Origin: Schlegelella_A sp038225015
GTDB lineage: Bacteria > Pseudomonadota > Gammaproteobacteria > Burkholderiales > Burkholderiaceae_C
Assembly: GCA_038225015.1 (NCBI GenBank)
Contig: JBBRFB010000091.1
Span: 1-14,210 of the forward strand
Direction of reading: 5' to 3'
DNA length: 14,210 bases
The notes beneath the pieces were generated by a model that worked only from the letters and a program-made list of their open reading frames with translations, made no database searches and had not been told where the DNA came from. The stretch's first letter is position 1. The number at the start of each line of letters is the position of its first letter. The translations under genes and the position numbers were made by a program. Below, in pieces: positions 1 through 7,609 of this stretch.

Positions 1-3000
1 GTCGTCCAGGTAGCAGTAGACCACCGGCACCACGACGAGGGTGAGGAGCGACGAGGTGATGACGCCGCCGATGACGGCCTGGCCCATCGGGGCGCGCTGC
101 TCCGAGCCTTCGGAGAGGGCGAAGGCGAGCGGCATCATGCCGAAGATCATGGCCAGCGTCGTCATCAGGATCGGGCGCAGCCGGACCTCGGCGGCGTAGA
201 GCAGGGCGGCCTCGCGGTCCATCGGCTGGCCGGCCGCCGCCTTGCCGCCGCCTTCGGCGCCCACGTCCCCGCGTTGGGCCCGTATCGCGAAGTCGATCAG
301 CAGGATCGCGTTCTTCGTCACCAGCCCCATCAGCATGACGACGCCGATGATCGAGAACATGTTCAGCGTCGAGCGGAACATCAGCAGGGCGAGGACGACG
401 CCGATCAGGGTCAGCGGCAGCGAGCTCATCAACGCCAGCGGTTGCAGGAAGCTCCGGAACTGGCTGGCGAGGATCATGTAGATGAAGACGATGGCGAGGC
501 CGAGGGCGCCGAGCGCGTAGTTGAACGACTCGGTCATGTTCTTGGTCGAGCCGCCGAACGAGTAGCGGTAGCCGGGCGGCCAGCGGACGTCGTCGAGCAC
601 CTTCCGGATGTCGGCAGAGACCTCGCCCGAGCTGCGACCGAAGGCGTTGGCGTCGACGTTGATCTCGCGGTTCAGGTCGCGCCGGTTGATCTGGTTCGGC
701 CCGGTCGAGGCGGTCACGTCGGCGACCTGCGACAGGCGAACGACGCGCGGCGAGCCGTCGGGCGCCGGCGCCACGGTGATCGGCATCCGCTGCAGGTCCT
801 CGATGGCGTAGCGGCTCGGCGGCGCGACCCGGACGTTGACGTCGTAGTTCTCGCCGTCGGCGGCGCGCCAGTTGCCGACCAGCGTGCCGGCGACCAGGGT
901 GCGCAGGGTCGAGGCCAGCATGTTGACGTTGAGCCCGGCATCGGCGGCGACGTCGCGGCGCACCTCGATGGCCACGGTCGGCTTGTCGGGCTTCAGCGTC
1001 GTGTCGAGGTCGACCAGGCCGGGAATCCGCGCCAGCTGGGTGGTGATGGTCTTCGACAGCCGCGCCAGCTCGTCGAGGTCGGTGCCCTGGATCGAGAACT
1101 GCAGGCTCTTGCCGCCGCCGAGATCGGTCTGGCCGATGTTGGTCACCGTGATGCCGGGAATGCGCGCCAGTTGCTCTCGCAGCGGCACCGCCATCTCGCT
1201 CACGGTGCGCACGCGGTCCTTGCGGTCGACCAGGCGAACGTAGGTGGCGGCGTAGATCTTGCCCGCCGCCTGGCCGCTGTTGATCGTCGTGACCGTGTGG
1301 CGAACCTCGGGCATCTCGCGCAGCACCTCGCCGACCTGCCTGGCGCGCATCTCGGTCACCTCGAGCGACGAGCCGACCGGCGTGTAGTAGTTGACCTGGG
1401 TCTCGGAGAAGTCGGCCTTCGGCACGAACTCGGCACCGAGGATCGGGATGATGAAAAAGCTCGCCACGAAGGTCGCCAGCGCGATCGCCAGGGTCGCCGG
1501 CTTGTGGCCGAGCGACCAGCCGAGGATCGCCTGGTAGGCGCCCGAGAGCCAGACCGTGAAGCGGTCGAAGAGGCCGGTGACGCGGCCGACCGTGCGGTCG
1601 TAGCGCGTGCGCTCCGCCTCGGGCAAGACGCCGCGGCGCTCGGCGTGCGGGTCGTGCCAGATGCTCGAGAGCATCGGGTCGAGCGTGAAGCTGACGAACA
1701 TCGAGATCAGCACCGCGGCGACGATGGTGAGGCCGAACTCATGGAAGAACTTGCCGACGATGCCGCCCATGAACCCGATCGGCAGGAACACGGCGACGAT
1801 CGAGAGCGTGGTCGCCAGAACGGCCAGGCCGATCTCGCTGGTGCCGGCCAGCGCCGCGTCGTGCGCGCTCTTGCCCATCTGCACGTGGCGGACGATGTTC
1901 TCGCGCACCACGATGGCGTCGTCGATGAGGAGGCCGACGCACAGCGACAGCGCCATCATCGTGAGCGTGTTGATCGTGAAGCCGAACGCGTACATGAAGA
2001 GGAAGGTGCCGATCAGCGCGATCGGCAGGGTCAGACCGGTGATGACCGTCGAGCGCCACGAGTTGAGGAAGAGGAAAACGATCAGAATCGTCAGCGCCGC
2101 GCCCTCGAACAGAGTGCGCTTCACGTTGGCGACCGAGACCCGGATGGCGCGCGAGTTGTCGCGGTTCACCTCGACCCGGATGCCGGGCGGCGTGACCGCC
2201 TTGGCGTCGGCGATCGCGCGGTAGAGGCCGTCGACGACCGCGATGGTGTTCTCGCCCTGCGACTTCTGCACCGAGAGGAGCACGGTGCGCTGGCCGTCGT
2301 AGAGTGCCAGGCTCTCGACTTCCTGTGGGCCGTCGACGATGTCGGCGACCTGCCAGAGCTTGACCGGCGCGCCGGCCGTGCCGGAGCCGCCGAAGCTCTT
2401 CCGGGCGACGACGATGTCGCGGAAGTCCTCGGGCCGCTTCAGACGGGCGTTGATCTGCACGACCCGCTCCTGCTCCTTCGAGCGGATGGCGCCGAGGGGA
2501 AGCTCCTGGTTTTCGCTCCGCACCGCGGCGACGACCTGCTCGGCGCCGATGCCGAGCGCTTCCATCGCCGACGGCTTCAGGTAGACGTTGATCTGGCGTT
2601 CGATGCCGCCGACGATCGCCACCGAGCCGACGCCACGCACGTTCTCCAGGCGCTTCTGCAGCACCTGTCCGGCCCAGGTCGTGAGGTCCTGGGCGCTGCG
2701 CTTGCCGTCGGCCGAGAGCACGGCGACGTTGAAGATCGGCACGCTCTGCGGGTCGAAGCGCGAGATGCGCGGCTCCTTCACCTCGTCGCGCAGGCTGGGC
2801 CGGATCAGGGCCACCTTCTCGCGCACGTCGTCGGCGGCCTTCCTGCCGTCGACGTCGAGGTTGAACTCGACGATGACGACCGAGGTGCCCTCGAACGAGC
2901 GCGACGACAGTGTGCTGATGCCGGCGATCGTGTTGACCGCTTCCTCGATCTTCTTCGTCACCTCGGCTTCGACGATCTCGGGCGAGGCGCCCGGATAGTC

Positions 3001-3147
3001 CATGACGACGACGACGGCCGGGAAGTCGATGTTCGGGAACTGGTCGACCGCGAGCCGCTGGTAGCTGAAGATGCCGAGGACGACGAAGGCGAGCATCACC
3101 ATCGACGCCAGGACGGGGTTGCCGATTGCGACGCGGGTGAACCACAT
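1..3147 (-). CDS. RND multidrug efflux transporter, HAE1 (AcrB/MdtB-C-like), 3' end cut by window edge
   Basis: Inner-membrane proton/drug antiporter of a tripartite efflux pump. The frame is open from the ATG at 3147 to the window edge: 1049 codons with no stop. Family members are about 1030-1060 residues, so probably only the last few residues are missing. TM1 is near residues 9-28. The proton-relay acidic pair D409-D410 lies in TM4 (GLLIDDAIVV), and the relay lysine is K945 in TM10 (GLVTKNAILLIDF); both are almost in register with AcrB D407/D408 and K940. The two large periplasmic loops sit where expected. A Gly/Ala-rich insertion of about 16 residues (about 956-973) lies in the cytoplasmic loop after TM10. 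The start is 5 nt after the adaptor stop, so the two are surely co-transcribed. No outer-membrane factor gene is visible; it could lie beyond the edge. The drug-efflux role comes from the family; the substrate is unknown. Confidence 0.95.
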   Translation of the reverse strand, partial: MWFTRVAIGNPVLASMVMLAFVVLGIFSYQRLAVDQFPNIDFPAVVVVMDYPGASPEIVEAEVTKKIEEAVNTIAGISTLSSRSFEGTSVVIVEFNLDVDGRKAADDVREKVALIRPSLRDEVKEPRISRFDPQSVPIFNVAVLSADGKRSAQDLTTWAGQVLQKRLENVRGVGSVAIVGGIERQINVYLKPSAMEALGIGAEQVVAAVRSENQELPLGAIRSKEQERVVQINARLKRPEDFRDIVVARKSFGGSGTAGAPVKLWQVADIVDGPQEVESLALYDGQRTVLLSVQKSQGENTIAVVDGLYRAIADAKAVTPPGIRVEVNRDNSRAIRVSVANVKRTLFEGAALTILIVFLFLNSWRSTVITGLTLPIALIGTFLFMYAFGFTINTLTMMALSLCVGLLIDDAIVVRENIVRHVQMGKSAHDAALAGTSEIGLAVLATTLSIVAVFLPIGFMGGIVGKFFHEFGLTIVAAVLISMFVSFTLDPMLSSIWHDPHAERRGVLPEAERTRYDRTVGRVTGLFDRFTVWLSGAYQAILGWSLGHKPATLAIALATFVASFFIIPILGAEFVPKADFSETQVNYYTPVGSSLEVTEMRARQVGEVLREMPEVRHTVTTINSGQAAGKIYAATYVRLVDRKDRVRTVSEMAVPLREQLARIPGITVTNIGQTDLGGGKSLQFSIQGTDLDELARLSKTITTQLARIPGLVDLDTTLKPDKPTVAIEVRRDVAADAGLNVNMLASTLRTLVAGTLVGNWRAADGENYDVNVRVAPPSRYAIEDLQRMPITVAPAPDGSPRVVRLSQVADVTASTGPNQINRRDLNREINVDANAFGRSSGEVSADIRKVLDDVRWPPGYRYSFGGSTKNMTESFNYALGALGLAIVFIYMILASQFRSFLQPLALMSSLPLTLIGVVLALLMFRSTLNMFSIIGVVMLMGLVTKNAILLIDFAIRAQRGDVGAEGGGKAAAGQPMDREAALLYAAEVRLRPILMTTLAMIFGMMPLAFALSEGSEQRAPMGQAVIGGVITSSLLTLVVVPVVYCYLDD

Positions 3148-3152
3148 GGCCG

Positions 3153-4304
3153 TCAGCGCGGCGACGAGGCCGCGAGCCCAGGCTCGCCGGCGACGCGAAG
3201 CGGCGTGCCGTCGCGCACGAGACCGGCGGTCGCGGCGAGCACCTGTGCGCCTTCGTCGAGACCGGAGACGATCGCCACCCACGCCTCGCCGCCGACCAGG
3301 CCACGTGCGCCCAGGCCCACCGGCGTGCGCGCGGCGCGGCCATTCTTCACCAGCAGCACGTAGGGCTCGGCCTGGTCGGTCCGCACGGCCGAGAGCGGCA
3401 GCGCCAGCACGTGGCTGCGGTCGAGCTCGATCGTGCCGCGAACGAAGAGGCCCTGGCGCAGCGCCGGCTGCGGCTCGACCGTGAGGTAGGCCATGACGGC
3501 TCGAGTGCCGGCCTGCGCGCTCGGATTGATGCGGGCGACGCGGGCGTTCACCGGCGCGGCGATGCCGTCGACCTGCAGCGTCGCCCGGCGCCCGATCTCC
3601 AGGCCGGCGACGTCCTCAGGCGTCAGCGCCGCCTCGACCTCGACGTCGGAGAGGTCGACGATCTCGAGCAGCTTGGCGTCGATCGCCACGCGCTCGCCCG
3701 GCTGCGCCATGCGCTGTGCCACCAGGCCGGCGATCGGCGCCACCAGCGTGGCATCGGTCTTCGACTTGCGTGCCAGCGCCACCGCCGTCTGCGCCGCCTG
3801 GAAGGTGGCCTGGGCGCCTGCCGCGTTCGACACCGAGGTCTCGAGCCCGGTCGCCGAGATGAAGCCTTGAGCCACCAGGGCGCGGCTGTTCTCGAGGGCG
3901 CGGTCGGCGATGTCGAGCTGCGCCTTGGTCGACGAGGCCGTCTGCTCGGCCTGGCGCAGCTTCAGGTCGAACTCGGTCGTGTCGAGCTGGCCGACGACCT
4001 GCCCGGCGCGAACACGGTCGCCCTCGCGCACGGTGAGGCTCTTGATCTCGGCGGCGATGCGGGCGCGGACGACGGCGCTGCGCACGGCCTTGATCGTGCC
4101 CGAGACCTCGAGCGTGCGCGGCAGGTCGATCGCCCGGGCGACGACGACGTCGCCGGCCGCGAGCTCGAGCCTCGCCGGCGCGGCGGCCGCGCGGGCGCTG
4201 CCTGCCGCCTGCTCGGCCTTGCGGGCGACGATCGTGCGGGCCGCGAAGGCGCCGACGATGGCGACGGCGACGACGGGCAGGGCCCACTTGAGCCAGCGCT
4301 TCAT
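3153..4304 (-). CDS. RND efflux periplasmic adaptor (membrane fusion protein, HlyD/AcrA family)
   Basis: Periplasmic adaptor of 383 aa that links the RND transporter encoded just downstream to an outer-membrane channel. Residues 1-22 (MKRWLKWALPVVAVAIVGAF) form a signal or membrane anchor; no lipobox Cys is visible, so it is probably an inner-membrane-anchored form rather than a lipoprotein. The first half of the lipoyl domain is around 65-108 (VREGDRVRAGQVVGQLDT). A short Ala/Gln-rich alpha-hairpin covers about 112-180. The second lipoyl half is 183-215 (LVAPIAGLVAQR, then QPGERV). The beta-barrel is about 218-295 and the membrane-proximal domain follows. The length fits the family. It is first in the operon and is preceded by a -10-like box and a hairpin. 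No regulator gene sits beside it; the divergent neighbour is a lipoprotein gene. The start at 4304 is the only one that keeps the whole signal region. Confidence 0.94.
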   Translation of the reverse strand: MKRWLKWALPVVAVAIVGAFAARTIVARKAEQAAGSARAAAAPARLELAAGDVVVARAIDLPRTLEVSGTIKAVRSAVVRARIAAEIKSLTVREGDRVRAGQVVGQLDTTEFDLKLRQAEQTASSTKAQLDIADRALENSRALVAQGFISATGLETSVSNAAGAQATFQAAQTAVALARKSKTDATLVAPIAGLVAQRMAQPGERVAIDAKLLEIVDLSDVEVEAALTPEDVAGLEIGRRATLQVDGIAAPVNARVARINPSAQAGTRAVMAYLTVEPQPALRQGLFVRGTIELDRSHVLALPLSAVRTDQAEPYVLLVKNGRAARTPVGLGARGLVGGEAWVAIVSGLDEGAQVLAATAGLVRDGTPLRVAGEPGLAASSPR

Positions 4305-4378
4305 GCGGTGAGGTTTCGAGCCGGAGGATCGACCGGGAGCGCCGCGCGGCCCGCTTCGGCAGCGGGCGCGTTCGTCAT
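4301..4378 (-). other. Possible 25-codon leader ORF overlapping the adaptor start by ATGA
   Basis: A small frame starts at the ATG at 4378 and ends with a TGA sharing bases with the adaptor ATG (ATGA at 4304-4301). It would encode a peptide beginning MTNAPAAEAG. An in-frame ATG at 4417 would extend it to 38 codons, but that one lies inside the putative -10 box. No clear Shine-Dalgarno sequence precedes it. It could couple translation to the adaptor or be a chance open frame in GC-rich DNA. Confidence 0.2.
4349..4367. repeat. Strong hairpin in the efflux operon leader
   Basis: GCCCGCT (4349-4355) and AGCGGGC (4361-4367) form a perfect 7-bp GC-rich stem with a 5-nt loop. It lies between the putative -10 box and the adaptor start, so it would be in the 5' leader of the efflux mRNA. 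There is no T-run, so it is not a Rho-independent terminator. A regulatory or operator role is only possible, not shown. Confidence 0.4.
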
Positions 4379-4415
4379 GGCGGCGAGGGGTGGAGCGACG
4401 AACGCATCGGCGCGC

Positions 4416-4421
4416 ATTTTA
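4416..4421 (-). promoter_or_regulatory. Putative -10 box of the efflux operon
   Basis: Read on the minus strand the sequence is TAAAAT followed by GCGCGCC, a 5-of-6 match to TATAAT in otherwise very GC-rich surroundings. It lies about 110 nt upstream of the adaptor start. No good -35 is seen at 16-18 nt. Activator-dependent or weak transcription would fit, but that is inference. Confidence 0.35.
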
Positions 4422-4500
4422 GGGGGAGGCCTGCCCACGGCCGGTGGCCGTTCGGACGGCCGGCGTCGAGGGGGCAAGCGGGGCCGGCCAGAATGTCCGG

Positions 4501-5076
4501 ATGACCGATCCACTCGCGGCCCGCCGCTCGTTCGTGCAGCTCGGTGGCGCCTCGGCCCTGCTCGCGCTCGCCGGCTGCGCCCAGTGGCTGGGGCCGCGCT
4601 GGATCGAGGTGCCGGAGCAGCGCCTGCAGGAGGCGCTGGCACGCCGGTTCCCGCTTGGCCGGCGCCTCGGCGAGGGTGGCGAGATCCGCCTCGACGGGCC
4701 GCGCCTGTCGCTGCTGCCGGCGTCGAACCGGGTCGCGCTGTCGTGCGACGTGCGGGCCGGCGAGGGCCTGCTCCGACGCCCGGTGGCCGGCGCGCTGGCA
4801 CTCAGCTTCGGGCTCGCCTTCGACGCGGCGAACCACGTGCTGCGCGCCGTCGACGTGCGCATCGACGTGCTGCGCCTCGACGGGCTCGATACGACCGTCG
4901 GCCGCGTTATCGAGCGAGTCACCCGGCCGCTGGCCGAAGGTCTCCTCGAGGGCCAGCCGATCTACGCGCTGCGCCCGCGCGACCTCGAGCGGCTGCAATC
5001 GGCCGGGCTGGCGCCGGGCGCGATCGTCGTGACCGCGTCGAGCGTCGTCATCGAGCTCGTGCCGGCCGGTCGCTGA
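4501..5076 (+). CDS. DUF1439 (YceB-like) lipoprotein with Tat-type signal
   Basis: Lipoprotein of 191 aa. The start at 4501 is preferred over an in-frame start at 4444 because it puts a clean signal at the N terminus: ARRSFV at residues 7-12, a hydrophobic stretch, then the lipobox LAGC with lipid-modified Cys26. Residue +2 is Ala, so outer-membrane sorting is expected. The mature part (about 36-188) has the DUF1439/YceB pattern: a helix, then RLSLLPASNRVAL, an amphipathic beta half-barrel (FGLAFDAANHVLRAVDVRID), then PIYAL and a final VVIELVP strand. The biochemical role of the family is not known to me; a lipid-binding fold is plausible. A twin-arginine motif is unexpected, since E. coli YceB has an ordinary Sec lipoprotein signal. 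A three-codon ORF (4493-4504) ends in an ATGA overlap with the start. uppP follows after 53 nt. Confidence 0.82.
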   Translation: MTDPLAARRSFVQLGGASALLALAGCAQWLGPRWIEVPEQRLQEALARRFPLGRRLGEGGEIRLDGPRLSLLPASNRVALSCDVRAGEGLLRRPVAGALALSFGLAFDAANHVLRAVDVRIDVLRLDGLDTTVGRVIERVTRPLAEGLLEGQPIYALRPRDLERLQSAGLAPGAIVVTASSVVIELVPAGR

Positions 5077-5092
5077 AGGCGCCGGCGGCGAC

Positions 5093-5101
5093 TAACATCG
5101 C
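5093..5101 (+). promoter_or_regulatory. Putative -10 element (TAACATCGC) before uppP
   Basis: TAACAT followed by CGC lies 29 nt before the uppP TTG start, in the 53-nt gap after the lipoprotein gene. The same 9-mer occurs just before the tRNA gene at 7594-7602. No convincing -35 was found. uppP may therefore have its own promoter as well as read-through from upstream. Confidence 0.3.
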
Positions 5102-5129
5102 CCGCTTTCTTCCGCCGATCGGAATCGCC

Positions 5130-5951
5130 TTGGACCTCGTGCTGCTCGTGAAGGCCGCCCTCATGGGCATCGTCGAAGGCCTGACGGAATTCCTCCCGGT
5201 CTCGAGCACCGGCCATCTGATCCTCGCCGGATCGCTGCTCGGCTTCACCGGCGACAAGGTCAAGGTGTTCGAGATCGCGATCCAGACCGGCGCCATCTTC
5301 GCCGTGATGATTGTCTACCGCGAGCGGCTGCGTGCCACCCTTGTCGGGCTCGGCAGCGAAGCGAAGGCGCAGCGCTTCGCGCTCAACGTCGCGATCGCCT
5401 TCGTCCCTGCCGTCATCCTCGGCCTGCTGTTCGGCAAGGCGATCAAGGCGAACCTCTTCACGCCGGTCGTCGTCGCCACGACGTTCATCGTCGGCGGTCT
5501 CGTCATCCTCTGGGCCGAGCGGCGGAAGTCGGTGCCTCGGATCGACAGCGTCGACGCGATGCGCCCGCTCGACGCGTTCGGCGTCGGCCTGTGCCAGTGC
5601 CTGGCGCTGGTGCCTGGCACGAGCCGCTCGGGGGCGACCATCATCGGCGGCATGCTGCTCGGCCTGTCGCGCCGGGCGGCGACCGAGTTCAGCTTCTTCC
5701 TCTCGATCCCGACCCTCATCGGGGCCGGTGCCTACAGCCTGTGGAAGGACCGCGCCCTGCTGTCGGCGGCCGACCTGCCGCTGTTCGCCGTCGGCCTGCT
5801 GTTCTCGTTCCTCGCCGCGTGGCTGTGCGTGCGCTGGCTGCTGCGCTACGTGTCGAGTCACACCTTCGTGCCGTTCGCCTGGTATCGCATCGCCTTCGGC
5901 ATCGTCGTGTTGCTCACCGCGGCCAGCGGCGCCGTGCAGTGGGCCGAATGA
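5130..5951 (+). CDS. uppP: Undecaprenyl-diphosphatase UppP (BacA)
   Basis: Integral inner-membrane phosphatase of 273 aa. It dephosphorylates undecaprenyl pyrophosphate on the periplasmic side, recycling the lipid carrier for peptidoglycan and other envelope polymers; overexpression of the family gives bacitracin resistance. The signature E16-GLT-E20-FLPVSSTG-H29 is intact, as is PGTSRSGAT at 162-170 with catalytic Arg166. About seven to eight hydrophobic helices span the protein, and its length is normal. I chose the TTG at 5130 because it gives the family N terminus MDLVLLVKAALMGIVEGLTE; the ATG at 5163 would remove 11 residues from the first helix, and the frame upstream of 5130 does not look like UppP. 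A GGAA lies about 5 nt before the start. The gene ends 4 nt from the convergent trmB stop, with no room for a terminator. Confidence 0.96.
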   Translation: MDLVLLVKAALMGIVEGLTEFLPVSSTGHLILAGSLLGFTGDKVKVFEIAIQTGAIFAVMIVYRERLRATLVGLGSEAKAQRFALNVAIAFVPAVILGLLFGKAIKANLFTPVVVATTFIVGGLVILWAERRKSVPRIDSVDAMRPLDAFGVGLCQCLALVPGTSRSGATIIGGMLLGLSRRAATEFSFFLSIPTLIGAGAYSLWKDRALLSAADLPLFAVGLLFSFLAAWLCVRWLLRYVSSHTFVPFAWYRIAFGIVVLLTAASGAVQWAE

Positions 5952-5955
5952 CCGC

Positions 5956-6684
5956 TCACGCGCCGGGCCGGTCGCGCTTCTCGAACAGAAGATCCCATAC
6001 GCCATGGCCGCGGGTCAGGCCGCGCTGCTCGAACTTGGTGAGCGGCCGGTGCGGCGGGCGCGGCGCGAATCCCTCGGCACGGTTGCGGAGCGACGGCTCC
6101 TGGCCGAGGACCTCGAGCATCTGCTGGGCGTAGGGCTCCCAGTCGGTCGCGCAGTGCAGCCAGCCTCCGGTCGCGAGCCGGCTCGCCACCAGGCCGACGA
6201 ACGGCGGCTGCACCAGCCGGCGCTTGTGATGGCGGTTCTTCGGCCACGGGTCGGGGAAGAAGATGTTGACGCCGGCCAGACTCGACGGCGCCAGCATCCG
6301 CTCCAGCACCTCGACCGCATCGTGCTGGAGGATGCGCACGTTGGCGAGGCCCTCGGCGCCGATCAGCCGGAGCAGCGCGCCGACGCCGGGCGGATGAACC
6401 TCGAGGCCGAGGAAATCGACCTCGGGGTGGGCGGCGGCGATGGCCGCCGTGGCGCCACCCATGCCGAACCCGATCTCTACGACGAGCGGGGCGACTCGCC
6501 CGAACAGCGCACCCGCGTCGAGCACGCCGTCGGCGAAGGGCACGACGAAGCGCGGGCCGAGCTCGGTGAGCGCGCGCTGCTGGCCGGGGCCTATGCGCCC
6601 GGGGCGAACGACGAAGCTGCGGATCGCCCGCGCCGGCTCGCCGCGGCCGGGCCGGGCGGGGCTCGCCTCGGGCTCGTTTGACAC
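5956..6684 (-). CDS. trmB: tRNA (guanine-N7-)-methyltransferase TrmB
   Basis: SAM-dependent cytoplasmic enzyme of 242 aa that makes m7G at position 46 in the variable loop of tRNAs. The Rossmann SAM site is E70-IGFGMG, followed by FLGLEVHPPGV (91-101) and the acidic HDAVEVL (121-127). FPDPWPKNRHHKRR (143-156) is the TrmB hallmark loop, TDWE is at 180-183, and the C-terminal substrate motif RPLTKFEQRG is at 213-222. All key residues are present. The first 40 residues are a polar, Pro/Arg-rich extension of the sort common in betaproteobacterial TrmB. The start is GTG at 6684; no ATG in this frame fits better and the Shine-Dalgarno is weak. It is convergent with uppP and divergent from the aldolase-family gene across 51 nt, which must hold both promoters. 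Confidence 0.96.
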   Translation of the reverse strand: MSNEPEASPARPGRGEPARAIRSFVVRPGRIGPGQQRALTELGPRFVVPFADGVLDAGALFGRVAPLVVEIGFGMGGATAAIAAAHPEVDFLGLEVHPPGVGALLRLIGAEGLANVRILQHDAVEVLERMLAPSSLAGVNIFFPDPWPKNRHHKRRLVQPPFVGLVASRLATGGWLHCATDWEPYAQQMLEVLGQEPSLRNRAEGFAPRPPHRPLTKFEQRGLTRGHGVWDLLFEKRDRPGA

Positions 6685-6735
6685 TGCCGGATCGTAGCGT
6701 CACCATCCCTTCATGAAGCCACCCTCGTCGTTGTC

Positions 6736-7554
6736 ATGAGCGCCGTCCTGCGCGACGCCGGCCCGTCGTCGCCGACCGACCCGATCGCCGCGGCGTTTGG
6801 CCGGCGACCACCATCGATGCGGGCCGACGAGTGGCGCCCGCGCGTCGAGCTCGCCGCTGCCTACCGCGTCTTCGACCATTTCGGCTGGACCGAGCTACTC
6901 TTCAACCACATCACGCTGCGCCTGCCGGGCGAGTCACCGTCGTTCCTGATCAACCCGTTCGGCCTGCACTATTCGGAAGTGACCGCGGCCAACCTGGTCC
7001 GGATCGATCATCGCGGCGAGCCTCTCGACCCGACGCCGTTTCGCGTCAACCGCGCCGGCTTCGTCATCCACAGCGCCATTCATGCGGCCCGAGCCGACGC
7101 CCATTGCGTCATGCACACGCACACCACGGCCGGCATCGCCATCGCCTGCAAGGAGGCCGGCCTCGGCCACGACGACTTCTACGGCGCGCAGTTGTTCGGC
7201 GACGTGGCGTACCACGCGTTCGAGGGCATCACGGTGCACGCCGACGAAGGGCCGCGTCTGATCGCGAGCCTGGGCGACAAGCGCGTGCTCGTGCTGCGCA
7301 ACCACGGCCTGCTCGTCGTCGGCGGCGACGTCTTCGATGCCTTCCGCCGCATCTGGACCCTGCACCGCGCCTGCGAGGTGCAGCTCGCGATGCGCTCGGT
7401 GCCGGGCGCCGACATCGGCGTGAGCGACGACGTGCGCCGCGCCTGCGCCCGCGACGCCGATGTCTTCGAGCCGCACGACACGCTCAACCGGATGCTGCTC
7501 CTCGGCATGCTGCGGGTCGCCGGCATCGACGGCGAGGCACTCGCGGGCGCCTGA
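6736..7554 (+). CDS. Class II aldolase/adducin family protein
   Basis: Cytoplasmic protein of 272 aa with a single class II aldolase/adducin domain (about 35-250). The metal-site histidines are visible: H127 and H129 in VMHTHTTAGIA, and H190 in LVLRNHGLLVVGG. The region where true fuculose- and ribulose-phosphate aldolases have their catalytic acid reads VNRAGFVIHSAIH (104-116), without an obvious Glu in the usual context. This matches the broad adducin-like branch whose substrate is unknown, so no specific reaction is claimed. The substrate loop INPFGLHYSEVTAANLV (72-88) is well conserved in this branch. An eight-codon ORF (6713-6739) ends in an ATGA overlap with the start. The gene is divergent from trmB, and tRNA-Gly follows after 55 nt. 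Confidence 0.9.
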   Translation: MSAVLRDAGPSSPTDPIAAAFGRRPPSMRADEWRPRVELAAAYRVFDHFGWTELLFNHITLRLPGESPSFLINPFGLHYSEVTAANLVRIDHRGEPLDPTPFRVNRAGFVIHSAIHAARADAHCVMHTHTTAGIAIACKEAGLGHDDFYGAQLFGDVAYHAFEGITVHADEGPRLIASLGDKRVLVLRNHGLLVVGGDVFDAFRRIWTLHRACEVQLAMRSVPGADIGVSDDVRRACARDADVFEPHDTLNRMLLLGMLRVAGIDGEALAGA

Positions 7555-7609
7555 CGCCTCCCGCTTCGGCTCCTGGCGGCGGGCGCCTTCACGTAACATC
7601 GCTTGCGTC
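7555..7609 (+). promoter_or_regulatory. Gap before tRNA-Gly with putative -10 (TAACATCGC, 7594-7602)
   Basis: A -10-like TAACATCGC lies at 7594-7602. A transcription start about 7 nt after TAACAT would fall only a few bases before the tRNA 5' end, as expected for a tRNA gene. No good -35 is apparent. The first part of the gap is GC-rich and can pair with the end of the preceding gene (GGCGCC at both sides), but it lacks a T-run, so no terminator is claimed. Confidence 0.35.

Noticed and set aside
274..3363. 1029-codon open frame on the plus strand
   Set aside because: It lies antisense to the RND and adaptor genes. Its product is an Arg/Asp/His/Gln-rich string with no domain, typical of reverse-strand frames in very GC-rich DNA, whereas the minus frame has full RND motifs.
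4444..4500. Earlier in-frame start for the lipoprotein gene
   Set aside because: It would put 19 residues ahead of the Tat/lipobox signal, which belongs at the N terminus.
3411..5129. Long N-terminal extension of the uppP frame
   Set aside because: Only the part from 5130 matches UppP. The rest overlaps the adaptor on the other strand and the lipoprotein gene, and reads as Arg/Ala-rich noise.
5941..5960. Terminator between convergent uppP and trmB
   Set aside because: Only 4 nt separate the stops and no hairpin with a T-run was seen on either strand.
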